Source: Apodemus sylvaticus (taxonomy: Eukaryota; Chordata; Mammalia; Rodentia; Muridae). Taken from it: DNA of 64,000 nucleotides. Location of the stretch: positions 8,716,027 to 8,780,026 of the forward strand of contig NC_067491.1 of assembly GCF_947179515.1 (NCBI RefSeq). Direction: 5' to 3'. Shown in pieces: positions 44,381 to 55,229 of the stretch (within the stretch, counting starts at the first letter, position 1; every line of letters starts with the position of its first letter). Under the pieces are notes generated by a model. It did not search any database, had not been told where the DNA came from, and saw nothing but the letters and a program-made list of their open reading frames with translations. Made by a program: the position numbers and the translations under genes.

Positions 44381-46914
44381 TTATTATAAAAGTTTTATCA
44401 GAGAAGTAATAATAAAAATGGGTATCAGATAAATATAACATGATAAGATATTTTACACATAGCTATAATAATAATAAAACTCTAGAAGCAGATGGCTAGT
44501 AAATTTCTGAAGATTTTTGGAAAAATAAGCAAGATACTTTAATAACAGCCAAACAACAAGTATCTTCATAAATTTTAAATTCAGAAGTTACATTGTCATA
44601 TACTAACCTCTGTCACATAGGCGTATAATCCCTGTACATGCGAAGTCAAAATAGGAAAATTAGTTCAGGTTCATTCTTTTTTTGTAAGCACACACACACA
44701 CATACACACACGTATATGTATATATGTATGTGTATGTGTATATGTATAGTCACACACACAGATGCATATATCATATATAATCCTTTTGTATATATTTATC
44801 ATATATGGATATATATATGCTTCTGTATCCATCTGCAATTCCAGCTTAAGATCTTCTAGTATTTGTATGCATACATTTGATGCACTTGTGTATTTGCAGA
44901 CAAATAGCCATGCAGGTAAAATAATAAAGTACAATTTACAAAGAGAGAAAACCATAGAACTCACATTAGTACCAATTATCTCTTACTCCAGTTCTATATG
45001 ACCCACTTTATTGTGCTATGTAGACTTAGAGACTCCCTACTACTGTGGCTAATTTATTTCTACATTTGTAGTATAATCAAAGTCTCTTCTTGTACATATT
45101 GTCATATGTACCTTTCTGTATCATTCATGGAAGCCTCCTCTTCCAGCCCTCTCATACTTTCTACTAGTATGAGCATTTCCCACAGTAAATCCCTTTTATA
45201 TATACTCCTAACTTGATTTCTGTTTTGTAAAGAGCCTGAATTAACATACTGATATACTGGTAAATGTCCCATTTTGTGTCAAGTAAAGTTTACCAAGTAT
45301 TCTTCATTATGTGTTTGAATATTTAAATATAAATTTCTGGTGTATAAAATTGTCTTTCATAAAGTTAATTTTCATTTCTAGAACACTATTTTTTCTTTTT
45401 AAGTGGTTGCCTTGAAGTGTTAGATAAGGATTATAAGGATATTTTGAACACAACTATAAGTTTCTAGAGTACATTTTTAAAGAACATGCAATCTATGAAT
45501 TATGCAAACTACATATATAATTCTTAGCTATGGAATTGTGTAACACATTGAGTGTAATCAACTAGATGGACCAAAATAAAATTAAAGAAATTAATGACAA
45601 ACAATATAATAATTGCACTTAAAATGTTTAGGACCCATTTAGTTTGTTTGGCGGAAAGAAATCCAGCTATAGCACCAAGCACACAGTACTTTAATAAAAC
45701 ACGTATCGAATTATCTGAAGCATTCCGAACACTCATCAGGTGATCAAAGAACAATGGTTATCTGATATATTGGCTGGACACAAATAATCATTGACTTAGA
45801 GATAAGATGTGGTACACATATTCACATACACACAGACACACACACACAGACTGAGACAGAGAGACAGATATTGAGACATATTTTAGACATATAAGAGAAA
45901 GCATTATGCTTGAAAGTGTAATTTTGTCAGTCTCAATTCTTGGTCATTTTAATGAGCAGCAACAATTCTTGCCATAATCTTACAGTGAGGCTTCTATGTG
46001 TAAAATTATTTACTAAAATTATATGCTTTAAGTCTTATAAATAATACAAGATTTAATGGCATAAAACATAATTTTGCAGGGATGTGATATTGAGACTAAA
46101 TAAAAGCTACAAAGGTTTTCAACTATTTGGAAATAGTTTAAGTATTAAAGCTTTTAGAACAAGCAGGTATGGTGTTAAATTGTACAGGCATAAAAGCTAC
46201 ATGATCATAGAGGCATGAGATTATCTTTATGAAATTTTTTATTCCATAAATGTTATTTGACTGACATATATACTAGGCAATTCTTATATGACTATTATTT
46301 CTCAGTAAATTTACACAAGATAAAGATTCACCATTTATAGACATTATGTTATCCGCAGCAACACCAAGACTTGATGTGTGAAAGAGAGTGAGACAGTAAA
46401 GATAGAAAATAGAGTTTTATTTTAAAAATAGAGAATAATTAAATTGTGTCATCTGCATAAAAAAGAAAAAATTGATGTTGTATTAATCAAAATGAGCAAA
46501 AACTGAAGAGAAATATTTTTCTCTGATATGGAAAGTAGCTTCTTCCCACTCCATGCACATATATACACTACATACAAAGTGAAAGTTTTAGATGAAGAAT
46601 AGGAATAGAGGAATGGTAGCAGGTGGTCAATATAGTAAAAATATATTAACTATCTAACAGATATTGAGTCATAAAATATGTCCTTTTGTAGAAAGAATAT
46701 GCATTCTTTTAAAAGTGAGGTTGGAATAAAACTTTGTGAGACAATCATATGGTTAACAAAAACTAAACAAGCAAAATCTGTGTGATATTTATACCATGTA
46801 AACAATCTTACCTAATCAATTTTCAAAGAGAAACCATTCCAAGCTATATATCATATGCAGAACACTCTGTAGGTGTGGATGTGGAGAGGTACAAGGTTTG
46901 GGATGTAAAAAGAC
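44381..46914. other. Unassigned AT-rich sequence with CA/TA microsatellites
   Basis: CA/GTAT microsatellites at 44688-44765 and a short CA run at 45825-45848. The remainder shows no SINE, L1 3' end, LTR or exon. The 76-codon minus frame at 45524-45754 has no support. Confidence 0.4.
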
Positions 46915-46926
46915 AGATGATAGATG

Positions 46927-46981
<55 letters not shown>

Positions 46982-46982
46982 C
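46915..46982. repeat. (GATA)n microsatellite
   Basis: About 15 near-perfect GATA units. Confidence 0.95.
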
Positions 46983-47690
46983 AATGTTGAAGAAAATTTT
47001 GATTAGACAAAATGCAAGCAAAGATTCCAAAAGAACTCTGTGGGTGTGTGTTTTGAACCTTTGAATGTGTGCGTTTCACTTGGAATAATCATAGAGGCCA
47101 GGAAATTAGTAAAAGGTCACAGAGAAATTCCAAGGGAGAGGAGATAAAATGCAGTGACCTAAGCATGTAAAGGGGAATACTGGAACAAGAGTGATTAAAT
47201 GATGTAGAGAAAATATACACTGTGTATTGTATGGACACATCACCTATCAATTAGAAAAACCTGTGGCCAATGGCTTAGGCTGGAAATAGACGTGAGGCAT
47301 TTGGGAGAGAAAAAGGAATCTGGGATAAAGCCAGGAAAAAATTGTTGGAAGATGTGACAAGATGGGTCATGGTACCCAAGCACAGGTAACCAGCCATATA
47401 GCAGGATGAGGACTAGAATAAATGGGATGTTTCAGGTTATATCTAGTCAAGAGAAAGCCCTAGGTATATGTCTAAGATGTTTGTAATTATATTTTGCGTC
47501 TGAGTTTATTTCTGGGAGCACGGGGATTGGAGGAAGAACAGGACCCTGCTTCAACAAAATGGGGTAAAAGGTGAAAGGCAGAGTAGAGGAAGAAATAGAG
47601 AGAGGGATAAATAACTCAAAATGCCTTTGAAAAAGTCATATGGAAAGCTGTTACTGTAAAATCTTTGAAATACACACACATGCATACATA
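46983..47690. other. Unassigned sequence
   Basis: Nothing recognised. Confidence 0.4.
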
Positions 47691-47749
47691 TTTACACACA
47701 CACACACACACAGAGACAGACAGAGAGAGACAGAGACAGAGAGAGAGAC

Positions 47750-47809
<60 letters not shown>
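47691..47809. repeat. (CA)n-(GACA/GA)n microsatellite
   Basis: CA run, GACAGA units, then about 25 GA units. Both-strand frames here are translations of the repeat. Confidence 0.95.
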
Positions 47810-47811
<2 letters not shown>

Positions 47812-48149
47812 ACCCTATAATGTGGCTTCAATGCCCCCACAAGCCACAAGGTAAAAAACAAAGCAAAACAAAGAAAACCAGTGCTAGGAATAGATTATTC
47901 CCTTTGAAGTTGTTGGCCACAGAGATCCAATAGACTCCAAAACATTCCAAGTTACTGACTGTACTATTACTTATCCTCTGGAACTTGACAATAGCCATCT
48001 ATTGATGGAGATAGTACATATGTGAATTATAGAACATGAAGTAGTCAAGCAGACTGTCAAAAAGCTTCATCTCCTCTGGTTAGTTCACACATCACTGGAA
48101 AGTGCTATGCATGGTCCTGAAGAAACATAACCATCAATCTTAACTGGGT
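47810..48149. other. Unassigned sequence
   Basis: Nothing recognised. Confidence 0.35.
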
Positions 48150-49022
48150 GTAAACCCTGACAGGTATAATAATGACTGAAATAGCAATGTATACCCACTT
48201 CTAAAATAGTGGAAAAATGTCATAGGAATGACCTGTGTTTCAATTTACGGCCCACTATACAAGATGAAGCTCATACTTGATACCATTATTGGCATAAAGA
48301 ATCTGTAGCTAGATTAAACATATGCCCTAGGGAAGAACCTATTGCTATTACTCTACTAGATGGTCATAGATTTTGAATAACTTATACCGATAGATGAGCT
48401 CAACCCTCATAGATGAGCCTTCATTATGGTAGAAAACAACTAACACAGAGATGTCCAACTGGTCAATGTACAAAAATAAGACACTGGATTTCTGAGCCTC
48501 GAATGACATCTGAACCACACACCAAGCCTCAGTGAACACTTTAGAAGAGAAGAGGGACATGATTTTAAGAGCCAGTGGTGGTGGATGATTATGAGGAAAC
48601 CGTGTTTTCTGAATACTACAGGGCAGTTACACATATGAAGCCATAGAATATTTGACAACTCACAGAGAGCCAGTGGATGCTCAGGCCAAATAAACATATA
48701 GCAAAGAGAGGGAGGTGGTCATGAAGTCTCCCCTAGCAGAGACACTCTTAGTAGTTGATAGTTTCTGGGAGAAGGAAAGTCAATTTGTGGTAAAGGTTGA
48801 GCTCATATAGGCCCATTATGCTGCAGACAAAGGCCACACATCCAAGAGTGCTTTGGCAGCATGAATTGGACTTGACAGGCTTATAAAACAATTTTGAGCA
48901 CATCAATTTGGGTGTATAGGAAAGTGGGGAAAATGTGAAAAAAGTTGTAAGAGAAGAATCAACAAGATCAAAATAAATTGCATGTATTTCTTAAGGAACT
49001 AGTCAAAATTAAAAAAAAAAAC
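48150..49022 (+). mobile_element. Old Lx-type L1 3' UTR, sense
   Basis: Degraded 3' UTR in order: GAAGCTCATACTTGATACC, ACTAACACAGAGATGTCCAACTGG, GGTGGTGGATGATTATGAGGAAAC, CACAGAGAGCCAGTGGATGC, TGGGAGAAGGAAAGTC, CAGCATGAATTGGACTTG and an A run at the end. The 70- and 85-codon minus-strand frames are shadows. Confidence 0.6.
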
Positions 49023-49188
49023 AAAGAGGAGTATTTTAATTTGTAAATATTGAACATGGAAGATTTCTAGGTTTCATAAAGATATATTCTACAACCATTT
49101 TTGTTTGTATTACAATAGAGGATGCTCAATAAATTTCTAGAAGGATATCTGAATATATTTACACTGTAGACTTAACAATTGGAAATAT
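49023..49188. other. Unassigned spacer
   Basis: Nothing recognised. Confidence 0.35.
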
Positions 49189-49247
49189 GTATGTGTGTGT
49201 GTATGTATGTATGTATGTATGTATGTATGTATGTATGTATGTATGTA
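49189..49247. repeat. (GTAT)n microsatellite
   Basis: About 12 ATGT units after a short GT run. Confidence 0.95.
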
Positions 49248-50107
49248 TTCAGCAATAACAGCCAGTGTGGTTATATGTGATAATTTCATGGGGCAGGTAA
49301 TCAAAATCTGGGGCCTCTGAATTTTCATTTTTTATGATAATTATGTAATTTTCAGGTCAATTGCCCCCTGAGAACAGCAGAATAACAAAATTGCTGTAGA
49401 TAAAATCAATTGATGGGATCCATGATGGGGAGAAGACATGAGAAGGAAATCTTAAAGTTTGGTAAAAGACAATAGATTCAAACTTTACCCGTTGTGCACT
49501 CATTGTCAGAACTCTTCAATGACCATTGTATCTAACTTTGAAGCACACAGAGGAGTTAAAACATGACATGCTTTGCTTTTGCTAACATACTCATGCCATT
49601 GACTAAAATAACTTCCAAAAACACAGCTTAAACCTAAACTAGCGAAACCAAAACTACAATAACTAGTAAAATCATCAGGTCAGCAAACCAGCAATTCAGC
49701 AGAAAATAAAGCAAACGGCTTGAACCATCAGAATGCTGCAACGAGTCAATTAAAGTTTCTTCCCTCAGTCACAAGACTGGGGATCTAAGATCTATGATGA
49801 CTTTGCCTAGGCTTCTCCTTGGGAGCTCGATTCATTTTCTAAGAAATCTATTAAATTATCAACATCAGGAGCAAATATGGATAATATTGCCTATAAACTC
49901 AATCAGCAATGGCTTACTGAAGTTCTTATGCCCCAAACTTTATCCTGTCCTCTGAAAATCCACATTCATAATACTACAATTAAAGTCTCAGTAATTCACC
50001 ACCTCAAGATGAATTAAAATTAATTTGTGGAGGAGGAAGTCTAAGGCTCACAGGGGATAAAGGCCTCTAAAGCAATAAGATCAAAGCTCACATGAACTCA
50101 CGAGTGT
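49248..50107. other. Unassigned sequence
   Basis: No recognisable repeat or gene. Confidence 0.4.
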
Positions 50108-50435
50108 CTTAGGGTTTTACTGCTGTGAACAGACACCATAATCAAGGCAAGTCTTATAAATGACAACATTTACTTGGGGCTGGCTTATAGGTTCAGAAGT
50201 TCAGTCCATTGTCATCAAGGCAGAAATATGGTAGCATCCAAGCAGGCATGGTGCAGGAGGAGCTGATGGTTCTACATCTTTATCCAGAGGAAGCCAGGAA
50301 CAGATTGGGCATGCTCAGACATGTAGGAGGAATATCTTCAAGCCCAACCCCACAGTGACACACTTCCTCCAACAAAGGCATGCCTTCTAATAGTGTCACT
50401 CCCTGGGCCGAGCATATACAAACTGTCACACAGAG
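50108..50435 (-). mobile_element. URR1-type rodent hAT element, antisense
   Basis: The complement of the URR1-like consensus: TTAGGGTTTTACTGCTGTGAAC, ACACCATAATCAAGGCAAGTC, GAGGAGCTGATGGTTCTACATC, CCACAGTGACACACTTCCTCC and GTGTCACTCCCTGGGCC. It is related in type to the sense copy at 9045-9391. Confidence 0.75.
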
Positions 50436-50507
50436 ACTGAGGCAAGCATGCACAGGGTCTCCTCAGGCCTGCATAGGCATATGGATTTTAGTTTAGAGTG
50501 CTTAATG

Positions 50508-50508
50508 G

Positions 50509-50553
<45 letters not shown>

Positions 50554-50795
50554 AGAGAGAGACAGACAGAGAGAGACAGAGATAGAGACAGAGAGACACA
50601 GAGAAAGACAGAGAGAGACAGAGACAGAGAGAGTCAGAGACAGAGAGAGATAGAGACAGAGAGAGACAGAGACAGAAAGAGACAGAGAAAGAGACAAAGA
50701 GTATATGTGTGTATGTGTGTGAGAGAGAGAGACAGAGAGACAGAGAGAGACAGAGATAGAGTGTATGTGTGTATGTGTGTGTTTGTGTGTGTACT
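50508..50795. repeat. (GT)n - (GA/GACA)n - (GT)n compound microsatellite
   Basis: GT run to about 50551, about 150 bp of almost pure purine GAGACAGA units, GTAT/GT, a second GA block (50722-50760), then GTGTAT units. The long Arg/Glu/Asp frame is an artefact. Confidence 0.95.
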
Positions 50796-51014
50796 CTGTA
50801 CACTAAGCTGCTATGAAAACTGTCTGCAATCTGTACACAACTTCTGTCCCTGAATGTCTCAAAACTGAATCAAGTGAATACATCGAGGCCATTCTCAGGA
50901 CAGAGTGTAGTAGGTCCAACAAAAAAATCTTCTGAAAATAAGAATTAAAAAGATTAATCATTTGGTTAATGCTGGTTAAAAAATGATTAGGGTTCTTGGC
51001 CTTAATATAAACTT
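50796..51014. other. Unassigned spacer
   Basis: Nothing recognised. Confidence 0.3.
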
Positions 51015-51235
51015 TTCCACTGCCATTTGTGAGGGATTCACTGAGCTCTGAAGGGAGGGATTTGATGGAATCCTCCAATTTAGACTCTCTTAGTATGTAC
51101 TGTCTGTCTGTGGGTCTCAGCATTTGTTCCCATCTACTGAGAGAAGAAGCATCTCTGATGATGACTCAGTAAGGCACTGATCTATTAGTAAATTTGTTTT
51201 ATTTTTCAGCAGTAGTGTTTGGTTTCAGAGGGGAA
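51015..51235 (-). mobile_element. Lx-type L1 3' UTR fragment, antisense
   Basis: GAGCTCTGAAGGGAGGGATTTG, TGTGGGTCTCAGCATTTGTTCCC and TACTGAGAGAAGAAGCATCTCTG are the complement of the Lx 3' UTR seen in sense at 10660-11290. Confidence 0.65.
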
Positions 51236-51239
51236 GGAG

Positions 51240-52172
51240 GGTCCGAGGAGAATGCAGACATTGAAACCAACTTAGGAAGGTACATATGAGCTCAGAGACT
51301 GAAGCAGACAACAGAGGCTACATGGGTTCCCATTAGGTCCTCTGCAAATATATTGTATATATGTTAAATATATATATAAAATAGCTCTTGCCTTAGTATT
51401 TTTATGCGACTCTCAGACTCTCAGTTATGAAAAGGATTGGGTCCTAACTCTTGTGCCAGCTCTTGTGACTCCTTTCCTCCTGTTGGGTTGCCTGACCCAA
51501 CTTTCGTATGAATGTCTCTGCTTCATCTCACTATATTTTTTTTTCTTTTTTTTTTTATTCGATATAATTTATTTACATTTCAAATGATTTCCCTTTTCTA
51601 GCCCCCCCACACCCCGAAAGTCCCGTAAGCCCCCTTCTCTTCCCCTGTCCTCCCACCCACCCCTTCCCACTTCCCCGTTCTGGTTTTGCCGAATACTGTT
51701 TCACTGAGTCTTTCCAGAACCAGGGGCCACTCCTCCTTTCTTCTTGTACCTCATTTGATGTGTGGATTATGTTTTGGGTATTCCAGTTTTCTAGGTTAAT
51801 ATCCACTTATTAGTGAGTGCATACCATGATTCACCTTTTGAGTCTGGGTTACCTCACTTAGTATGATATTCTCTAGCTCCATCCATTTGCCTAAGAATTT
51901 CATGAATTCATTGTTTCTACTGGCTGAATAGTACTCCATTGTGTAGATATACCACATTTTTTGCATCCACTCTTCTGTTGCATCTCACCATATTTTGTTT
52001 TGTCATACTGGTTACTATCTCTTAGAAGTCTGTGCTTTTTTTTTAAATAAGAGACAGAAAGGAGTGGATATCGAGGGGAGAAGTAGGGAGGAAATAGGAG
52101 GAGTGGAAGGAGGGAAAACTATAATCAGAATACATTGTATGAGAAAAAAATCTGTTTTCAAATAAAAAAAAA
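51240..52172 (+). mobile_element. Older Lx-type L1 3' UTR, sense, hosting a younger L1
   Basis: Sense text GAGCTCAGAGACTGAAGCAGAC, GGTTCCCATTAGGTCCTCTGC and TTGGGTTGCCTGACCCAAC leads to CATCTCACTATAT. It resumes after the insertion with ATATTTTGTTTTGTCATACTGG, TCTTAGAAGTCTGTGC, GAGACAGAAAGGAGTGGATATC and TATAATCAGAATACATTGTATG and an A-rich end. Confidence 0.7.
51540..51980 (-). mobile_element. Young-type L1 3' end, antisense, nested in the Lx
   Basis: The complement of the young 3' UTR (TTATTCGATATAATTTATTTAC, GGCCACTCCTCCTTTC, TTATTAGTGAGTGCATACC) plus the last ~150 bp of ORF2. The A tail is at the left. CATCTCACTATATTTT (51524-51539) and CATCTCACCATATTTT (51981-51996) are the target duplication with one difference. 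Confidence 0.95.
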
Positions 52173-52894
52173 TCCAGTGCAGATGAAATGGCCTTGACTC
52201 CAGATCCAAGCAAAGGAAAGAACAAATGATCCATTGAAGGATGCAGTAGGAATCCAAAGTGATTGACAGTGGAACACTGTTCTGTCACTGCAATAACTCT
52301 AGGTCTGCTAGTTTGCCGAAACTGCTGGAGCTGGCTAAATTGCCTTCAAGTGTTTTACAAACTTATTCTCCTTAAGAGTCTTATACAGGTTGTTGTGGTT
52401 GTTGTTGTTTTGATTTGATTTTTTTGATTTGTTTAAGGTTTTGGTTTTTGTTTTACCGCTTATGTTGGGTAGATTTGTAAGTGTTGACTGTGCTCTCCGA
52501 AATCCACTGCTTGCCATCTCTTTTTTGATGTTGTGAGAGGAAGCAGCAAGGTGATTTCACTGGCATTGTCTCACCAGTGCATCTAAGCATTTTCTGAGGC
52601 GGCAGATACGCGACATTCCGTAGGTCACTCTCCCACCTGTTGGAGCACAAATGTCTCACCAAGGTTCAGTAACTCTGCCGTTCTTCACTTGTCTGTCCTA
52701 CTCATCCTGATGAGTTTGATTTATTAGATTAATGTTATGGCTTGAGTGAGATTTCCAAGCAATCAATAGTTCTGTGAACCACATTTGTAGAGGCCAGAGT
52801 ACATAGCGAAGCTCCTGAACAGAATCTTAAATATATATTGCTGTTTGATAGCAGAGTGAAAACTACTTCTGATCTTTAAAAAAGTGGGATGTAA
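52173..52894. other. Unassigned sequence
   Basis: Nothing recognised apart from a T/G-rich run at 52388-52450. Confidence 0.35.
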
Positions 52895-53118
52895 GGTCTA
52901 TTGAGGTGTCTCAGAGGTTAAAAACAGGGACTACTCTTCCACAGCACCCTGGTTTGATTCCGGCACCCACATGATGCCTCACAACAGTCTTCATAGACTT
53001 CATCTTTAGGGACTGTAACACCTCTTCTGACCTCTGAACACCAGGCACACACTTGGTTCACAGATATACTTGCTGGCAAAATATCTACACACAAAATTAA
53101 TTAATTAATTAATTAATT
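52895..53118 (+). mobile_element. B2-family SINE, sense, with (ATTA)n tail
   Basis: A degraded but complete B2: GAGGTGTCTCAGAGGTTAAAAAC (A box area), CTCTTCCACAGCACCCTGGTTTGATTCC (B box), CACCCACATGATGCCTCACAAC, CTCTTCTGACCTCTGAACACCAGGC, then a tail that has become (ATTA)n (53095-53118). Confidence 0.8.
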
Positions 53119-54066
53119 TGGTGTTAATGATAAAATTTAAAATAAAATTACATATGCTATCTGAATTCTTATTAATCTCCTTTGGCCACATTGCTGTTCT
53201 TGACACTGAATTGCTTTCATGGCTGTTAGAACCAGCATTAATTTTGGCCATTGTTACTTCTCTGTATGTTATCATGAATTCTGCATCAGAGTATATTGAT
53301 TATTGTTCCACATAGAAAGATGGGGTTAAGCTGCTATGAGGCATTGATCATGGTAATGTTATCAATTGATTAATAAGGCAGGCCTGGTTATCAAGGATTG
53401 TGTTTGAAGGACTGACTCCTCTACAAAATCCCTCCTCTAAACCAGCTGATAGATGATTTCTTAGAACTTGAACTGCAGAAGCAAAGTGAAATTAAAGATA
53501 GTGCTTCCATGAGGTAATTTGGCTGAGAGTCATAAAATGAGTTTTTCATCCTAATGTATAGAGCCAGTGCCCCACAGAGAATTAAGTTAACTTTAGATAT
53601 GTCTTAGAAATTACTTTATAAATTACCAAGAAAATATCTTGAAATAGCTGTTTGGGGAATTCACAACAAACATAAATGCAAAAATAGAGTAAACTAAGTG
53701 GTGTGTATCATTAAAAATAAAAATAGTTTCTTCAAATCTTAAGCCCTTAAATTGCATTTAAATATTGAAAGCCCATGCTCTACAGAGGGCAAAAAAAGGA
53801 CTACTTTTGTCTCCAGGCACAGCCAAGTGCTCGTGAACTAATGTCAATACATAAATGTTTTAAATATCATTCACAAATGCCAGACATCCTTTCTTCTGAA
53901 AGAGTATGTCTTTAGTGCCATATATCAGGCAACAAATGTTTAATTCAGAGTATGCATGCAACAAGCCTTCTTGAATTATAATGCAAGCTAAATTGGCTCA
54001 ATGTTTTTTATTATTTCTATCGTCTGCATGTTTTCTTTCAACAAATGAATGTCTACTTTATTCAGT
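53119..54066. other. Unassigned sequence
   Basis: Nothing recognised. Confidence 0.4.
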
Positions 54067-54230
54067 TTATGGTTTTGTCTTGTTTTTGAAACAAAGGGAT
54101 CACTCTTCAGTTAGGCCATCCTGGAACTCACTAAGGCAATTCTGTTAGTCATAAAGCACACCGATCCTCTTACCTCAGCCTCAAAGTTATTATATGTTAC
54201 ACATGAAAACCTACTTTGCTGGACTAAATA
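54067..54230 (-). mobile_element. Degenerate B1-like SINE, antisense
   Basis: Weak complement of B1: TCACTCTTCAGTTAGGCCATCCTGGAACTCAC, then GATCCTCTTACCTCAGCC. It is old and could be a B4 or proto-B1. Confidence 0.4.
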
Positions 54231-54406
54231 AGCTAGAATTTTGCAGATATTGCTTCCAATTGCCAGTGAAATGTCACGTCTGTTGTACTGTTGAGAAGTC
54301 TGTTATCTGTTCAATTTGGAGTACTTGCAAATACTTTCATACAGAGAGATAAGAATTAAAACTTTTCTAAATTACTAAATGCTTGAGGCTATATTAAAAA
54401 TACCAA

Positions 54407-54410
<4 letters not shown>

Positions 54411-54449
<39 letters not shown>
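54411..54449. repeat. (TA)n microsatellite
   Basis: About 19 TA units. Confidence 0.95.
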
Positions 54450-54450
<1 letters not shown>

Positions 54451-54462
54451 ATTAAAGTCCAA

Positions 54463-54555
54463 GCAAAGGCTAGGGATTGAATTATAGTTTAAGGACAGGT
54501 TGCTTACCTGTCTTGTGCAAGGCCCCAGGCTCAACCCCTTACACTGAAAATAAAG
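54463..54555 (+). mobile_element. ID-like SINE, sense
   Basis: CTAGGGATTGAATTATAGTTTAAGG..GGTTGCTTACCTGTCTTGTGCAAGGCCCCAGG.TCAACCCC is the tRNA-Ala-derived ID unit with A- and B-box regions, followed by an A-rich tail. Divergence suggests an old copy, or the ID half of a B4. Confidence 0.6.
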
Positions 54556-54817
54556 ACAGACCAGAAGAACATCAGTAATGAATTTTGTGAGAAGCTTATT
54601 GTTAATATGAGTTACTATGTTTATGGAAATCACTTGAAAAAATCCAACATGTCACCTACAACTTTTAGCATAGCCTTCCCAATGCTGGTTTTTATGACTG
54701 GATTTTCCTGTTTCCATAATGGGCTGTTGAAGTATGTGTGGTATTAAAAACATAAAATGATCTATGGAAAGCTAATGTGGCCTTTACTGATCTTTCTTAT
54801 CAGTGTGTCCATGCGTG
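54556..54817. other. Unassigned spacer
   Basis: Nothing recognised. Confidence 0.3.
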
Positions 54818-55229
54818 ATCCCTGCGGAAGCATGTCACAGCATTAGAACGCTGGTCTTTAAACCTGTACTGATGCCAAAGAAATGACTCAGCAAGGACTT
54901 CACTGTCTTATGTGAATTAGTGACACACACACAAATGTGTGTATGTTTGTGCATATATATAAATATGGATGTGTGTATGTATACATATATGTATATATGT
55001 CTCACAGCCTAATGCATAGGATCACTGCGGAAGCATGTCACAGCATTAGAACGTTGGTCTTTAAACCTGTACTGATGCCAAAGAAATGACTCAGCAGTGA
55101 CTTCTCACTCTTATGTGAATTAGTGACACACACACAAACGTGTGTGTGTGTGAGTGTGTGCACATATATAAATATGGATGTGTGGACGTATACATATATG
55201 TATATATGTCTCACAGCCTAATGCACAGG
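54818..55229. repeat. ~205-bp tandem segmental duplication, two copies
   Basis: Unit 1 (54818-55020, 203 bp) and unit 2 (55021-55229, 209 bp) align from end to end. Both start ATC(C/A)CTGCGGAAGCATGTC, pass through AAACCTGTACTGATGCCAAAG, a CA/GT repeat and TATACATATATGTATATATG, and end CTCACAGCCTAATGCA.AGG. Differences are a handful of substitutions plus microsatellite length change. It is not a mobile element. Confidence 0.95.

Noticed and set aside
46915..46982. Regular short repeats as a CRISPR-like array
   Set aside because: These are 4-bp GATA units without spacers. No array of direct repeats with unique spacers exists in the window.
54463..54555. A functional tRNA gene
   Set aside because: The tRNA-like boxes belong to an ID-like SINE. 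The acceptor and anticodon arms do not fold as a complete tRNA.
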